A stretch of DNA of 64,000 bases from Scytalidium lignicola (GCA_002812745.2 NCSJ02000146.1:40426-104425), one strand, 5' to 3'; positions 34,144-46,495 are shown, counted from the first letter of the stretch. Numbers and translations are program-made. Notes: generated by a model not told the origin, from the letters alone.

Positions 34144-36005
34144 CTACGCCTGGTAAGTAGAAGCCGAAACATTACCACCTCTTCCAGTCCAGTTAACGTG
34201 GATGTTCTCGCCCTCTGGATATTTGGCGTTGGCGAACTCTGGCTTGATCTTGAAGGTGTGGGCACCGAAGTAATCCCGCTGAGCTTGCAGGAGATTAGCG
34301 GGAAGGTCCTTGGTGCGGTACCCATCGAACCATCCGAGCGCAGTAGCGAAGGCTGGGGTTGGAATACCCAGAAGAGCAGCTTTGGCGACTACATCTCTCC
34401 AACCTGGCTGGGCCTTGTGAATAGCCTTGTTGAAGAAATCGTTAAATAAAAGATTTTCCAGGTCTGGCTCCTGACGGTACGCAGCGGTGATATCCTTTAG
34501 GAACACGGAGCGGATGATGCAGCCACCACGCCACATCAAAGCAATGGATGGCTTGTTAAGCTTCCACTTGTATTCCTTGGCAGCCTCTTGCATCAACATG
34601 AAACCTTGGGCATAGGAGATAATCTTGGAAGCATACAAAGCTTGCTCCAAATCCTCAAGGAACTGGGCCTTGTCACCCTCAAACTTGGATTGTCTGCCCA
34701 CGAAGTGGAGGACCTTGGAGGCACGCTCACGCTCACCCTTGATAGAAGACAAGCAACGGCTCAGAACGGCCTCAGCAATTAAAGTGACAGGCATGCCTAG
34801 GTCAAGGGCGTTGATGGCAGTCCACTTTCCAGTACCCTTCTGACCAGCAGAATCGAGGATCTTCTCAAGCAGAGGAGTTCCATCATCATCATTGAAGTAC
34901 ATGATATCCCGGGTAATTTCGATCAGGAAGGAGTCGAGAACACCCTTGTTCCACTTGGTGAGGGTATCTCCAATCTCCTTGTCCTGCATTCCAAGACCAC
35001 GCTTCATAATATCGTAGGCCTGATAATAAGTTAGGTCTGAAGTTTTGGGGGAGAAATTAGAGTGACTCTCTACTTACCTCGCAAATCAATTGCATGTCGC
35101 CGTACTCAATACCGTTGTGTACCATCTTGACATAGTGTCCAGCACCTTCATCACCAACCCACTCGCAACAAGGCTCTCCGTCACTCTTAGCAGCAATGGA
35201 TTGGAAGATATCTTTGATGAATGGCCATGCCTCCTCGTTTCCACCGGGCATCAGAGAAGGACCGTATCGGGCACCCTCTTCACCTCCGGAGACACCGGAA
35301 CCCACAAATCGAATACCCTTGGAAGAAAGGTACTTTGTTCGACGAGTGGTGTCAGGGAAATGCGAGTTACCACCATCAATGATAATATCGCCCTTCTCGA
35401 GGTGTGGAAGGAGGGTCTCGATGAATTGATCGACTGGCTTACCAGCCATGACGAGGAGCATGATACGGCGAGGCCTCTTGAGCTTTGCAACGAACTCCTC
35501 TACGGAGTGGGCACCGACAATTGGCTTTCCTGAAGGAGATTTTAGGTCAATACTTCTTCCAACATAATTATGGAGACTTACCCTTAGCCTCGTTTGCGAG
35601 GAAATGATCAACCTTGGATGTGGTTCGGTTGAAAGCGACAACGGTGAAGCCATGGTCTGCAGCATTGAGAATCAGGTTCTGGCCCATGACAGCCAGACCG
35701 ATGAGGCCGAAATCTCCACTACAAAGCATTGCGCAGCTTTGTCGACAGGAGATGTCGACAAAGACGTGCGCTTGATGTCAGCCAAAAAGTGAATCTCATG
35801 ACTAAGACGTGCGAATGTGTGAAGTTAGGAGAGGAAGCTGAAATGAAAGCTGAATAACTGCAGTGCAACTATCTAGCTCTGTAAAGGTGAAGAAAGTGCT
35901 GGGATCGGAGAATTGTCGTGTTGACTGAGTTTTTGCGTGGCACGTTCATGACGAAAGCGATGGATGGAGGGGTAGGTGGGGGACTTACACAGGCTCGGTG
36001 CTCAT
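34144..36005 (-). CDS. GND1: 6-phosphogluconate dehydrogenase, decarboxylating
   Basis: Four exons on the minus strand (36005-35989, 35718-35582, 35529-35078, 35019-34144) give 493 residues, the usual length. It oxidises 6-phosphogluconate to ribulose-5-phosphate and CO2 and makes NADPH in the oxidative pentose phosphate pathway. The NADP-binding Rossmann motif GLAVMGQN and [11 protein letters not shown] begin exon 2. [12 protein letters not shown], the catalytic-site region [17 protein letters not shown], and the signature [19 protein letters not shown] follow. The first exon has only 17 nt (MSTEP plus two bases) and is separated by a 270-bp intron that contains a perfect 10-bp hairpin near its 3' end. 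Cytosolic. The C-terminus (NVSASTYQA) closes the family-typical substrate-contacting tail. A core housekeeping gene. Confidence 0.97.
35737..35763. repeat. Perfect 10-bp inverted repeat in intron 1 of the 6PGD gene
   Basis: CTTTGTCGAC - AGGAGAT - GTCGACAAAG: two perfect 10-bp arms around a 7-base loop. It lies 19 bases from the 3' splice site (acceptor at 35719-35721 on the minus strand). In the pre-mRNA it would form a stable stem over the presumed branch-point region. Confidence 0.8.
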
Positions 36006-37490
36006 GATGGCGGAAGATGGAACAACTATTCCGAGGAGAGGAGGTAAGATGAAGGGTGTGTTAATTAAAGAATGAAGGAGTCTCTTGCTCCAGGGAGATA
36101 AATGGCTTGATATAGAAGTTGAGTGGTTGCAGAGCACGGGTTGGTAAGGGAGGAAGAAAGGGGAGAGAGAAAGGTTGCGTTGGGGTCAGTGACACTTTTT
36201 GAGGAGGAGGGGCTGTTTCTGCTTAGTCGGAGAAGTGCATGGGTCCTGCTCTGCCAAACACCCCCCTTCTCCGGTCCATTCTGGGCCACCACCACGCTTT
36301 CAACCCAATCGTCGGGGCGCTCTGCCGGTGCGCTGGGTGTGTCGAGTGGGTTTCACGCTCATTCTCATGCTACAAACACGATTAAGTCTGTGACACTGGG
36401 ACGCTCTAGATTGCACTCATTACTACGGATGATTATGTAGATTCCGGATTAGACTGGACGACAGCGAGGCTGCAAAAAAATCCGTTGCCCAAGCATTATT
36501 ATTAAGTCAGCGATCAGTAATTAATGGGGCCCGGACTGAGGTCCATTGACATCACCGCCAGCTGCGGCATTATTAAGGCGCCCCGCCAGTTGTTTTGGTG
36601 CCGGCACCTGTTGGGCGCCTTGCTTCACATTGCAATTAATCATCCGAAGGCTTTGATTACTTATTACTTGTCTTTGGTTGTCTTGCCAGATGCGCTGCTT
36701 TTGCTTTGCGATAAATTAGATGGTGGTCGCTGCATCATCTACGATCTACGATACTGTAGTAACCCGAACATAAGTACTCCGTAATTACATCCCACCAAAC
36801 TACATCATTCTCATCCCACCATTTCAGGCACCAAGGCAGCAAATGCAGAGGGGCATTCGGGTCATAGAAGGAGAGGGAAAAGTAATTTACCCGTAGCGAG
36901 AGGTGTGGTGAGGCTAGCCAGTCAGCCAGTCAAGGCAAGTCAAGGCAAGTCAAGGCCAGTCAAGGCATTCGGGTCAAAAAGTCAACGAAAATACACGAAA
37001 ATACAGCAAAATCGCGCGCTTGCTGCCGTGTGAACCCTCCGAGGAGCAACCTACTTCCGAGGCTACTTCCTAATCTCCCGTGACCCAAATGGCCCTCTAT
37101 GCCACGCTTTTCAATGGGTTCCCCACGCAACCGAAGGGCAATTGTAGCTTAGATCACGTGCTTGTAATGATTCTTCGTCAAATTTCCAGTCGCAACCATC
37201 AAACCTCCTCTCATCTAGCCTTGCTGCCTCAAGCGCCCCCATCAACAGGTACACATTCGTCATCTGGCATTGTATCTATCTCATCTCAAGCCTGATTGAC
37301 TTCGACTCTAGATACGGCATAATAGTCCAGCAGAGAAAATCGCAATCAACTCACCTGCTCATATAACCTGCTCTGCCAGCTCATCAACCCACCTTTTGCT
37401 GTTTGCTTCTTCGCTCATCTCCCTCTGCGTCTTTCGGCGCAACAGGTACGTCTAACTCTCACCAAGAGTCATACCGTACAGCAATTCATC
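36006..37490. promoter_or_regulatory. Divergent promoter region of the 6PGD and RBM42-like genes
   Basis: About 1.5 kb between two divergently transcribed housekeeping-type genes, so both promoters must lie here. It contains a tandem repeat (36928-36967) and a CT-rich stretch just upstream of the RBM42-like ATG. No coding frame is convincing. A GTACG donor-like site and CAG acceptors at 37443-37485 hint at a 5' UTR intron, unproven. Confidence 0.5.
36928..36967. repeat. Four tandem copies of AGTCAAGGCA
   Basis: Copies at 36928-36937, 36938-36947, 36948-36957 (last base C) and 36958-36967. The flanking phrase GCATTCGGGTCA appears both before (about 36855) and at the end of the array (about 36965), so the array sits inside a larger local duplication. 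Confidence 0.85.
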
Positions 37491-38549
37491 ATGTCCTATC
37501 CTCCACCACCAGGTTTTAAATCAAGCTCCACGTCTGCGCATCCATCACTTCCAGCTCGACCACCGCCTTCCTCTCTACCCTCGCCGGCCTTTAAGCCCGC
37601 CTATTCCGCTCCAGGCTACACCAATGCAGGTCGCGGAGGTACAGCACCAGCACCAGGAGGTGGATATGGCTACCAGGGCTTTGCACCTAGGCAGGTAGCA
37701 GGATCTCAAGCTGCAGCACCTTATCAACCATACCAACAAGCGCCAGCGAGTTATGGCACGCAGCAATACGATCAATACAACGCAGCCCCGGACTCGTACA
37801 GTGCACCACAGATTAGAAATCCCTTTGCGGCACCATCCGCGAATCCAACCCCAGGCGAAGACCCTGACCTAGCAGCTCAAATTGCGCAATGGCAATCCGC
37901 GTACGCGCCAAAGGAGTCTTCAACGGATAATTCACGTGGCTATAAAGGCGCCGCACCGGTCACGAATGCAAATGCCACCCATCTAGGCGGCGGCCCGCCG
38001 CACATTGCCGCAGCTGCAGCTGCAGCCGATACTTCTACAGATGTCGCAACGGTTGTGTCTGGCGGAGCCGACGGCAACCAGAAGACAGTTGTCCGTTCGG
38101 GAGGTGGCACCCAGTGGACGGACTCGACTCTGCTAGAGTGGGATCCTGCACACTTCCGTCTCTTTGTGGGCAACTTGGCCGGTGAGGTGACCGACGACTC
38201 CCTGCATAAGGCGTTTTCCCGGTGGCGGAGTCTGCAGAAGGCGAGGGTAATTCGAGACAAGCGGACGACGAAGAGCAAAGGGTACGGGTTTGTTAGCTTT
38301 AGCGACGGTGACGATTTCTTCAAGGCAGCGAGAGAGATGCAAGGGAAGTATATTGGCAGTCATCCGGTGCTCTTGAGGAGAAGCACGACCGAGATCAAGG
38401 CAGTTGCGCCGCGGGATGCAAAGAATAAGGGCAAGGGAAAGGGCGGAAAGTTTGGTGGAAATGGACACGGCGGTGGAGGGGCCAAGACCGGGGCAGGAGT
38501 GCAGAAGGCGGGTAGCAAAACAAAGGGTGGTCTTAGAGTTCTGGGCTAA
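37491..38549 (+). CDS. RBM42-like RRM RNA-binding protein
   Basis: A single exon encodes 352 residues. Residues 1 to about 130 are a low-complexity Pro/Ala/Gln/Tyr/Ser-rich region (MSYPPPPGFK...), followed by an Ala run near 172-179. One RRM lies at about 222-305 with RNP2 LFVGNL and RNP1 KGYGFVSF. The C-terminus is a Gly/Lys-rich basic tail (NKGKGKGGKFGGNGHGGGG). The order N-terminal disorder, single RRM beginning LEWDPAHFRLFVGNL, and short basic tail is that of RBM42 orthologues, linked to splicing and stress-granule mRNA control. Nuclear or nucleocytoplasmic location is inferred. Intact. Confidence 0.9.
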   Translation: MSYPPPPGFKSSSTSAHPSLPARPPPSSLPSPAFKPAYSAPGYTNAGRGGTAPAPGGGYGYQGFAPRQVAGSQAAAPYQPYQQAPASYGTQQYDQYNAAPDSYSAPQIRNPFAAPSANPTPGEDPDLAAQIAQWQSAYAPKESSTDNSRGYKGAAPVTNANATHLGGGPPHIAAAAAAADTSTDVATVVSGGADGNQKTVVRSGGGTQWTDSTLLEWDPAHFRLFVGNLAGEVTDDSLHKAFSRWRSLQKARVIRDKRTTKSKGYGFVSFSDGDDFFKAAREMQGKYIGSHPVLLRRSTTEIKAVAPRDAKNKGKGKGGKFGGNGHGGGGAKTGAGVQKAGSKTKGGLRVLG

Positions 38550-39480
38550 GTCTCGGACTGGTCTTTGTAGGCATTTGTGAGTTTAATGTGGGAGCTTGGG
38601 GCCGGGAGTTGGAAGATACATATTTGTTCGCTCCATTGAAAGCGATATAGGCGCACGGGAGTTGGGACAATAAACCGGTTGCTTATTAAGTTATTATGGA
38701 TAACTAGCAGGATGGACTAGATGCAACATAATACCAATTAGTAAGGTTAAATACTTCGGATGCTTATGGCTATTTCTTCTTCTTTTGGCCATGAGGTGAT
38801 GTGTTGTGCTGATCAGAACCACATCTAGTTGCTAAATCTTAAATGTCATCCACAGGCGAATGCTAGTTATTAAGTATTGTTGTTACTGTAAACTCGCGTA
38901 GCGTGTTGTCTGCAAATACCAGAATCTTTTGCGAATAATATTGCACAAAATGGGCTGTAGAGTGACTCGGTCCGAACCGTCGATCATCGCATTACAAAAG
39001 GGAGGTGAGGATGGAACGGCTAAGGGATAGTGTCAAGGGCAGAATGAAGCATCTTTTTAACCCCTAACCCCTTCCTTTATGGTCCGTAATGCGCAGAGCC
39101 AGCACAGGGCATTGATGCATAATTAACTATATAAACAAGCACTTTGTCCTGGATAAATAATCATATTTATGCTCTTCAACATCTTCTCTTTTCCAGATCT
39201 CCCCTTTTAATCTCGGTGAAGTACCGTTGTTCATTAATTGCCTTAATGCCTTATCCATGTGTCTTATTGTATCCTCAACCCTGACGAATCATTTCATCAA
39301 ATTCCAGATCTCACGTGCCCCATTCAAGGGGGTCAGCACGCCAACACGGCGGCTAGCGCTAAGCGATCTAATTAGGAGTCAACGCCGTGGCTCGTGTGGG
39401 TCACTAGCCACAGAGCTCGACAGCTGCATTACTGCACTGGATTATTAGTTGTTCACCAGCTTGGCCCCTATGCCCAAATT
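38550..39480. other. Intergenic between RBM42-like and SLC35-like genes
   Basis: About 930 bp. 3' UTR of the RBM42-like gene, then promoter of the transporter. An in-frame upstream ATG at 39394 would add 29 residues to the transporter that look non-coding, so the ATG at 39481 is preferred. Nothing else is seen. Confidence 0.45.
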
Positions 39481-41602
39481 ATGGATCCACCAGTGAACGA
39501 CACCGCCCTCAGTTCTACATCTCTGCCCTCTCCTTCTTCCTTCACGACTTCTTCTCCATTGAAATCTGCATATCCGCTTCAATCCCAATCCCGGACCACC
39601 GGCAGCAATCAATTGACCTCTCCCTTTCCCTCGACCTCCCTGCCTCGAACGCCCAATATCTCCCAACCAGAGCCGGGCAGGAAGAGCGCAGATCTCATCT
39701 CCCCAGATGCTGCAAGACAGCTCGCCCACTTTGGCACCGCAGAAGACCTCGCCATGGATCCCGAGACCGCCGGCCACCGTCGACGACGCAGCAGCCTCAT
39801 AAACCCGCTCACTGTTCCCGCTCCTGAGACGGAATCATGGACAGCGGTACGTGCTGCTCCCAAGCGTGGACGACGTGGAGGCCGATCACCGCGGAAGACA
39901 TCGCGTTCGAGAAGTCCGGATGCTATTCGGGAGGAAGGAGCGAGGGTTGACCGGTCTGGCTCGGATGACGACTCGAAATCTACGAGTGAGGAGTTGGAGT
40001 TGGAGGATTTGAGCGAGGAGGATGAAGGGCTGCAGGATGATGAGGAGACGGGGTTGACGGGGCGGGATAGGAGTAGGAGAAGGAGACGGAAGAGGAGGAA
40101 TACTCTGCTTGATCAACGCGTAGTGCCGACGGGGGAGGAGATGAAGATTACAGCTGAAGAGAAGAAGGAGGCGGATCAGAGTGTCATCAGGAGGAGTGCG
40201 ATAAATCTAGGCCTGATTGGACTGTGGTATTTGTTTTCATTATCGATATCTTTGGTAAGGTTTTTCTTCTTTCATTCTGTGGCTTTCTCGTTGTTTTTGC
40301 AACTCCTTTTGTGTGACTTGGAAAGGGCAGTATGACTAATTTGAGTTTCCTCGAACAGTATAACAAATGGATGTTCGATCCAGACCATCTCGATTTCCAC
40401 TTCCCGCTATTCACCACCTGTCTGCACATGCTAGTGCAGTTTTCCCTAGCCAGCCTCGTTCTCTATTTCTTTCCACATCTTCGACCTAATGCAGACTCAC
40501 TGTCGAATCCACATAACAGGCATCACGATGAGCTTGCTGATGACGAGGCCGAGAAAAAACCCCTTATGACGAAGATGTTTTACATCACGAGGATAGGACC
40601 CTGTGGTATGGCTACAGGGCTGGATATTGGCCTGGGGAATATGTCTTTGAAGTTCATTACCCTGACATTCTACAGTACGTCTCATTCTCGATATGCATAT
40701 TGTCGAAATTTTGAGAGATAATGAAGCTAACATAATCTATCACAGCGATGTGTAAATCCTCTTCCCTAACATTTGTCCTCCTTTTCGCCTTCCTCTTCCG
40801 CCTCGAGACACCCTCCTGGCGACTTGTTCTAATCATAGCCACCATGACTCTTGGTGTCATCATGATGGTCTTTGGCGAAGTTGCATTTTCTCCCCTCGGC
40901 TTCACCCTCGTTATCACCGCTGCCCTCTTTTCGGGCTTCCGCTGGAGTCTCACGCAGATCCTCCTTCTGCGTAACCCCGCGACTAGCAATCCCTTCAGCT
41001 CCATCTTCTTCCTAGCCCCAGTCATGTTCCTCAGCCTTCTGCTCATTGCCCTACCGGTCGAAGGCCTGCCGAGCCTTTTCGAAGGACTGGGCAACCTCAT
41101 CGATAATCGTGGAGCCTTCATGGGACCAATGATACTGCTCTTCCCGGGTACTATTGCCTTCTGCATGACAGCCTCCGAATTCGCTCTGCTACAGCGTACC
41201 TCGGTTGTCACACTCAGCATAGCCGGTATCTTCAAGGAGGTAGTCACAATATCTGCAGCCGGCCTGGTCTTCCATGACCGTTTGACCCTTATAAACATTT
41301 GCGGGCTAGTGACCACACTTGCGGCCATCATCACGTACAACTGGATCAAAATCAGGAAGATGCGTAGCGAGACACAGCTGATGGTGCATCTTGGGCATGA
41401 GAGAGAAGGCGAGGGGGAGGGGAGAAGTGACAACCACCAAAATGAAAGCGATGACGGCGATGATGAGGATGAGGATGCGGAGGACGCACCACTGGTGACT
41501 AGTGACGGCGATATTCTGCCCAGTCGCGGTAGAGTCGGAGAGAGTTCAACCTCAGGGGTAAACGGTGCTGAAAATAGTGGAGGCAAGCTCTCTAACGACT
41601 AG
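39481..41602 (+). CDS. Triose-phosphate/nucleotide-sugar transporter family protein (SLC35C2-like)
   Basis: Three exons (39481-40254, 40359-40674, 40746-41602) give 648 residues. The first ~240 residues are disordered and charged (SR/RG stretches, acidic block SEELELEDLSEEDEG, basic RRRRRKRRN). The membrane part starts with NLGLIGLWYLFSLSISL, whose intron-spanning continuation YNKWMF is the start motif of the TPT family. About ten hydrophobic helices follow, including ITRIGPCGMATGLDIGLGNM, the long second exon of the fold with LRNP, and SIAGIFKEVVTISAAGLVFHD. The acidic C-terminus (SDDGDDEDEDAEDAPL) faces the cytosol. These carriers exchange phosphorylated sugars or nucleotide sugars across Golgi/ER membranes; the exact substrate is unknown (GDP-fucose has been proposed for SLC35C members). 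Confidence 0.9.
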
Positions 41603-43516
41603 GCCGTCCTTCTCCGTCTCTCTTATTTTCCTCTTTTTTTTGGTTTACAAATTGCTTGATACCACCTTGATCGTAATCTTGTCGGCTTGAATACCGAGCT
41701 GAAGCAAGCGGTTGGTATTTTCATGTTGTCGTTATTATTCTTAGTTGGAAAAAGCCAAGTGCAGCACAGAACAGAAAGCCAGATACCCGTTTACATATAC
41801 ACCTTATACACATGCGAGGGGTTTTGGGAGAATATATCAGCCCTCTCAGCAGATATTGTTAGAGATACATTTAGGTAGTGTTATTTTTTGCATAGAAAAA
41901 CAGAGTTTTNGGGGGGGGGGGGTCTGGGGAAGGGGTAATTATTCAAGGAAGGAAGGAACATGGTTTTTGATGGCGCATGTTTGGAGTTTATGGGCCTAAA
42001 ATGCACAAGATACCTTTTTGCCTATCTTAGTAGGCTGTTTTTATCTAATTTGTATTATGTATGCTTTTGTGATTCTTAATAGCTCTTTTTTTTAACCTTT
42101 GGCATCTGATCTGTGCGTGCGGGTGCGATCGTGATGTTAATATCTATATTTGAAGTGATTACGTTGAGATGGGATGTTTAATACCGTACTGATATCAAAA
42201 ATTAAAAAACCATATTGAGATTGTCACAAGTATCCAAGGCACGACACATAACCCAACCTCTGATCCTAAAATGCCACGAAAATGTATCGGCTGAGTAAGT
42301 TAATACAAATCCAAGCCCAGCTCAAAACAATTTCTTAATAATTTATTATTACACAATCACCACATGACAGGAGAATTCGTACTTTGCTAATCAAAATCAA
42401 AACGTTGTCTCAGTTACAGTTACAGTACGTACCCCATAGATACTCCCATCGCTGGAGCCAAGCTTTAAACCAAGTGTGGAAAAGACTGGCAAAAACAATA
42501 CCTAGCGATGCACGCAGCTGAGTAAACAGGTTGAACTGGGAATGCGGCGGTGGCGACGAAGGACGGAATGCTATGGATTGGATGGGATGGCGGGGTAAGG
42601 GCAGCTTTTTAGATTGTGCTTTCTTTTTTCGTCTGATAAAGCGTGGGTGAGTACGGGGGACGGTTTGGTCGGTTGGGATTGAATTATTTGTGCAGTTTAG
42701 TTTAGGACAAAGGGGAATACTCAGTGGCATTTAGAAATGATAGTGATAATGATAGTGATAATGAAGGTGAAGGAGATGGAAATAGGGTAGTGTTTATTTT
42801 ATTTTGGCTACGTAGACTGTCTTCATAACCGGGTGTGTTGTGCATAGTAGCACTTCGAAGGCATTTAGTGTAAAACTCTAGTTATCTCATGGTTTTTGAA
42901 TTCAAATTCGAGTTCAGTTTCTGTTAGATACAAAATGCAAGGCTTTTGTAAAGAATATTAGCAGAATTCACTAATTAGTCACGATCAACAGAACATCAGA
43001 GCATCTGTTTTGGGTCTGTCTGGCTTACTAATCCACGTAAAGCTTGTGCGTGACGTATAATTCGCTTACCGTCCACCGTAGACAAGTGTAAGAGCTTACC
43101 TAAGCCGCGTACCCCGCTTGGGCATGACGCAGCTGCATCGTGCATTGCTGTGAGCGGCCGCCTGGACTGTTCGAAGGGGGTTGAGCTGCAGGACGACGAT
43201 GTGCCTGAGATCCACGGGGTTCCTTAGGCTCTGGCCTTTTCCAAGTCACTTGTTGGCTCGAGGAGATCTGCTTTCTTTGCATCATCACTCACGGGCGTCA
43301 TATCGCCCTCTTTCTCCTCTTAGTGGACCTTTAAAGACCACTTGCCGGTTCTGCTCTCTTACGTGGTACATTCCGCCAGCCCCTCCGGCGTTCCCAGGTA
43401 ACAGGGACCTCTTGAGAGCTCGGCCATAAAATCACAACTACCATATCAACAACATCTCCCTTTTCTATTACTGCACTACTGTAACAAGCAGCTGCAATTC
43501 CGGCTTAGCAGAGACT
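41603..43516. other. Long intergenic region with simple repeats and an assembly uncertainty
   Basis: About 1.9 kb. An N (41910) precedes a run of 12 G, a homopolymer with uncertain length. Two copies of ATGATAGTGATA plus ATGA occur at 42737-42764. The minus-strand frame at 42410-42730 (106 codons, basic and Pro-rich) shows no recognisable motif and I do not call it. The last 300 bp form the likely promoter of the GH15 gene. Confidence 0.45.
42737..42764. repeat. Tandem 12-bp repeat ATGATAGTGATA
   Basis: Two perfect copies plus a partial third in a non-coding stretch. Confidence 0.85.
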
Positions 43517-46109
43517 ATGGCTATCCCTTCCAGTACCAACAACCCCTTTGGGAGGCATGCCACGGGCTACCTCCCTATTGAGAACTACGGCTTGATTGGG
43601 AATATGCGGACCGCTGCGCTGGTGGGGATCGATGGGAGTGTAGACTTCATGTGTTGGTATGAACTTTTCTCTCGTGCATTGCACAATTCCTGGATCTGTA
43701 GACGGGTCAGACCTGTAGCTCCATCTTCATTCCTATTTATCTTCTGGCTTTTTTTAAATGCAGTTTGGGAATACCAATTGACTTCTGTCTCCCTCTAGGC
43801 CGGATTTCGATTCACCCTCTATCTTTTGCCGTCTTCTTGACAAGGACATTGGTGGTTACTTTAACATTAGTCCGCCACATGGTAGCATCTTCACTACAAA
43901 ACAGCAGTACCTTCCCTCTTCCAATATCCTCCAGACACGATACATATGTGAGGAGGGTGTCGTGGACCTGGTCGACTTCTTTCCCCGGCCGAAGGTTTCC
44001 CCTGTCATAACCAAGGCCGCAAAGCTTGGGGCCTACCGTGAAGCAACGATGGTAATGAATGAGTTGAAGAAATGGCTGGTTAGGAGAGTCGAATGTATCC
44101 GAGGAAGCATGGATCTAGGTATAGTAAAAGAGAAAGCCAACGATCACTATTCTCGAGGGCGATATAGCTGACGTGACATGTGTGGTAGATATTGAGATTT
44201 TCCCTGCCTTTGATTATGCAAGAGCATCCCATGTCGTTAAGATTTACCAGGAGCAACATCCGCCCACTAGAACCAGCAAAACAGTTACATTTGAGAGCGA
44301 GGGTCTTAAGCTCCAATTGGACGTCACAATTGATCATGGTGATGAAACTGCTTCATCGTGCCCTTCAGTCGCCTTCAAGAAAGTACTGAATCCAGGGATG
44401 AAGGGAGAAGGTGTTGTTGCACATATTCACCTGGAAGAAGGCCAGGCCGTCTCGTTTGTACTTCGTGATGATATTCCAAACCATGTCACTACAGATATTA
44501 CCACAGAGGTGCTAGACTCACAGCAACATGATACTCAGTCTTTCTGGTTCAACTGGATCTCCAAGAGCAAATACAAAGGCCGTTGGCGTGAGGTGGTCTC
44601 GAGGAGCCTAATGATCTTGAAGCTTCTTACATATGAGCCAACGGGTGCAATTATTGCTGCTCCTACCTTCTCTATACCAGAAGATATTGGAGGAGTTCGG
44701 TAAGACGCACCTCCAAAATTAGCAATGAGTGAATAGTGCTGCTGACACCTCACTAGAAACTGGGACTACCGATTCTCATGGGTTCGAGATTCTAGCTTCA
44801 CCATCTACATTCTCCTTCGAATGGGGTTTGTTGAGGAAGCAGATGCATACATGGACTTCATTAGTGACCGGTTCCGAAAGTCAAGATCTCCAGAAGGGGC
44901 TCTGCCAATTATGTTTACTATTAGAGGCGAGACGGATATTCCAGAACTTGAACTTAGGTAAGAGGTTTTTGGAGGCTATTATCATCAATGCAGTGCTTGC
45001 TAATATTTGTACCACACAGTCACCTCTCTGGTTACAGAAATAGTCAACCGGTTCGAATTGGCAACGGAGCAGCCTTCCACCAACAGTTCGATATCTATGG
45101 AGAACTTCTTGACGGTATATATCTTTATAACAAGTATGGCAAACCTGTCACCTGGGATCAATGGGTCGCTGTTAGGGAAATATTAGGTAACAATCTCTCC
45201 TGCCAAGAGATTGCAACTTGAAGCTGACTATTTATAGACTATGTGATGACTATCTGGAAAGGTTTGGAATTGGTGCTCTCATCACTTTGTTGTCCGCTAA
45301 TTAACTGGCCAATCCGTTATAGATCCCGACATGTCAATCTGGGAAGTACGTAATAACAAGCAGAACTTTGTCTATTCAAAGATTATGCTCTGGGTTGCCT
45401 TCGATCGTGGTCTTCGATTGGCAGAAAAGCGAGTTCTGCCCTGCCCAAACCGTGCAGCGTGGCTCGCCACCCGAGATCAGATTTATGAGGATATTATGAA
45501 TAAAGGTATGTTAGCCCTTTGACCTTGAAGTAGTACGTTAAACGTCGAGACTAAAACAAAAAAACAGGTTACAGCTCTACTATGGATTGCTTCGTCCAGA
45601 GTTACGAAAGTGGGGATGTACTTGATTCTTCGATTCTGATTGCTCCACTCGTCTTCTTCATCTCACCAAATGACCCACGATTTCTCAAAACCATAGACAA
45701 AATCCTTCTTCCACCTGAGAAGGGTGGATTGACAAGTACAGGGCTAGTATATCGATATAACACAGAAGTATCCGCGGATGGTAAGTTTTATCCCATCTTC
45801 ATACTTGGTCGACCAATTTACAATTCTAATCCCGCAGCAGGTGTTGGAGGTCGCGAGGGGGCATTCAGCATGTGCACATTCTGGCTGGTGGAAGCGCTGA
45901 CTCGTGCCGGTGTTTACGACCGCAAATACTTGGTTCGCGCAATCAACGTTTTTGAGAACATGCTTAGTTTTTCAAATCATCTTTGCATGTTCTCGGAGGA
46001 GATTGCTAGGAGCGGCGAACAGTTAGGAAATACGCCTCAAGCGTTCAGCCACCTAGCCTTGATCAGTGCGGCTTTCAACCTTGATCGAGCTTCCGAGTTT
46101 CATAGGTAA
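43517..46109 (+). CDS. Glycoside hydrolase family 15 (glucoamylase/trehalase-like) protein
   Basis: Nine exons (43517-43656, 43799-44118, 44189-44699, 44757-44957, 45020-45186, 45238-45261, 45323-45505, 45568-45780, 45841-46109) give 675 residues. Every junction keeps phase and rebuilds family text. The N-terminal beta domain begins [38 protein letters not shown] (split by intron 1). The (alpha/alpha)6 barrel carries [16 protein letters not shown] (intron-spanning), SIWEVR, the central [19 protein letters not shown], and [18 protein letters not shown] holding a candidate catalytic Glu. No signal peptide, so it is intracellular, unlike secreted glucoamylases. The full N-terminal domain resembles the trehalase-like GH15 branch. 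It would act on trehalose or other alpha-glucosides. Exon 6 has only 24 nt. Intact. Confidence 0.9.
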
Positions 46110-46495
46110 CGTATTTAGAAGGTTACTTTTTGTTGGAGTGGCGTTTATGATGGTGGCGGAGAACATGGGGTTCCTGGTATATGGGCGGTGGTGATCATAA
46201 ATGAGGAGAAAACGGACAGGTAGTTAATCATACCAATCATAGTTTTGTCTAAAAATAGATGATTCTGGTAAAGCTACATCTTAAGCTATATATCGTAGGG
46301 CATCTTTGAGTCTTTGATATGTGGTTGTTCGCAATGATGTCACAGGGGTCGCTGCCCCTCGTACTGTGGGGCATGTTGACTACTTTATTAAATTTTGTTG
46401 CTACTGCGGGGGAAGATTTTAGGCTTCAGCAAAACCCTTCATCTTTCCCACCTTGCCACTCAATCGCCCAACGTCTGACTCTCCAAATCGCATCC
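46110..46495. other. Intergenic between GH15 and RTG2
   Basis: About 390 bp. Contains the 3' UTR of the GH15 gene and the promoter of RTG2. An in-frame ATG at 46319 could extend RTG2 by 59 residues, but the extension is not conserved-looking. Confidence 0.45.

Noticed and set aside
40657..41586. 309-codon minus-strand frame
   Set aside because: Antisense to the transporter's third exon; Ser/Pro/Arg-rich shadow composition.
42410..42730. 106-codon basic, Pro-rich minus-strand frame
   Set aside because: No conserved motif, no splice context, lies in a simple-repeat-rich intergenic region.
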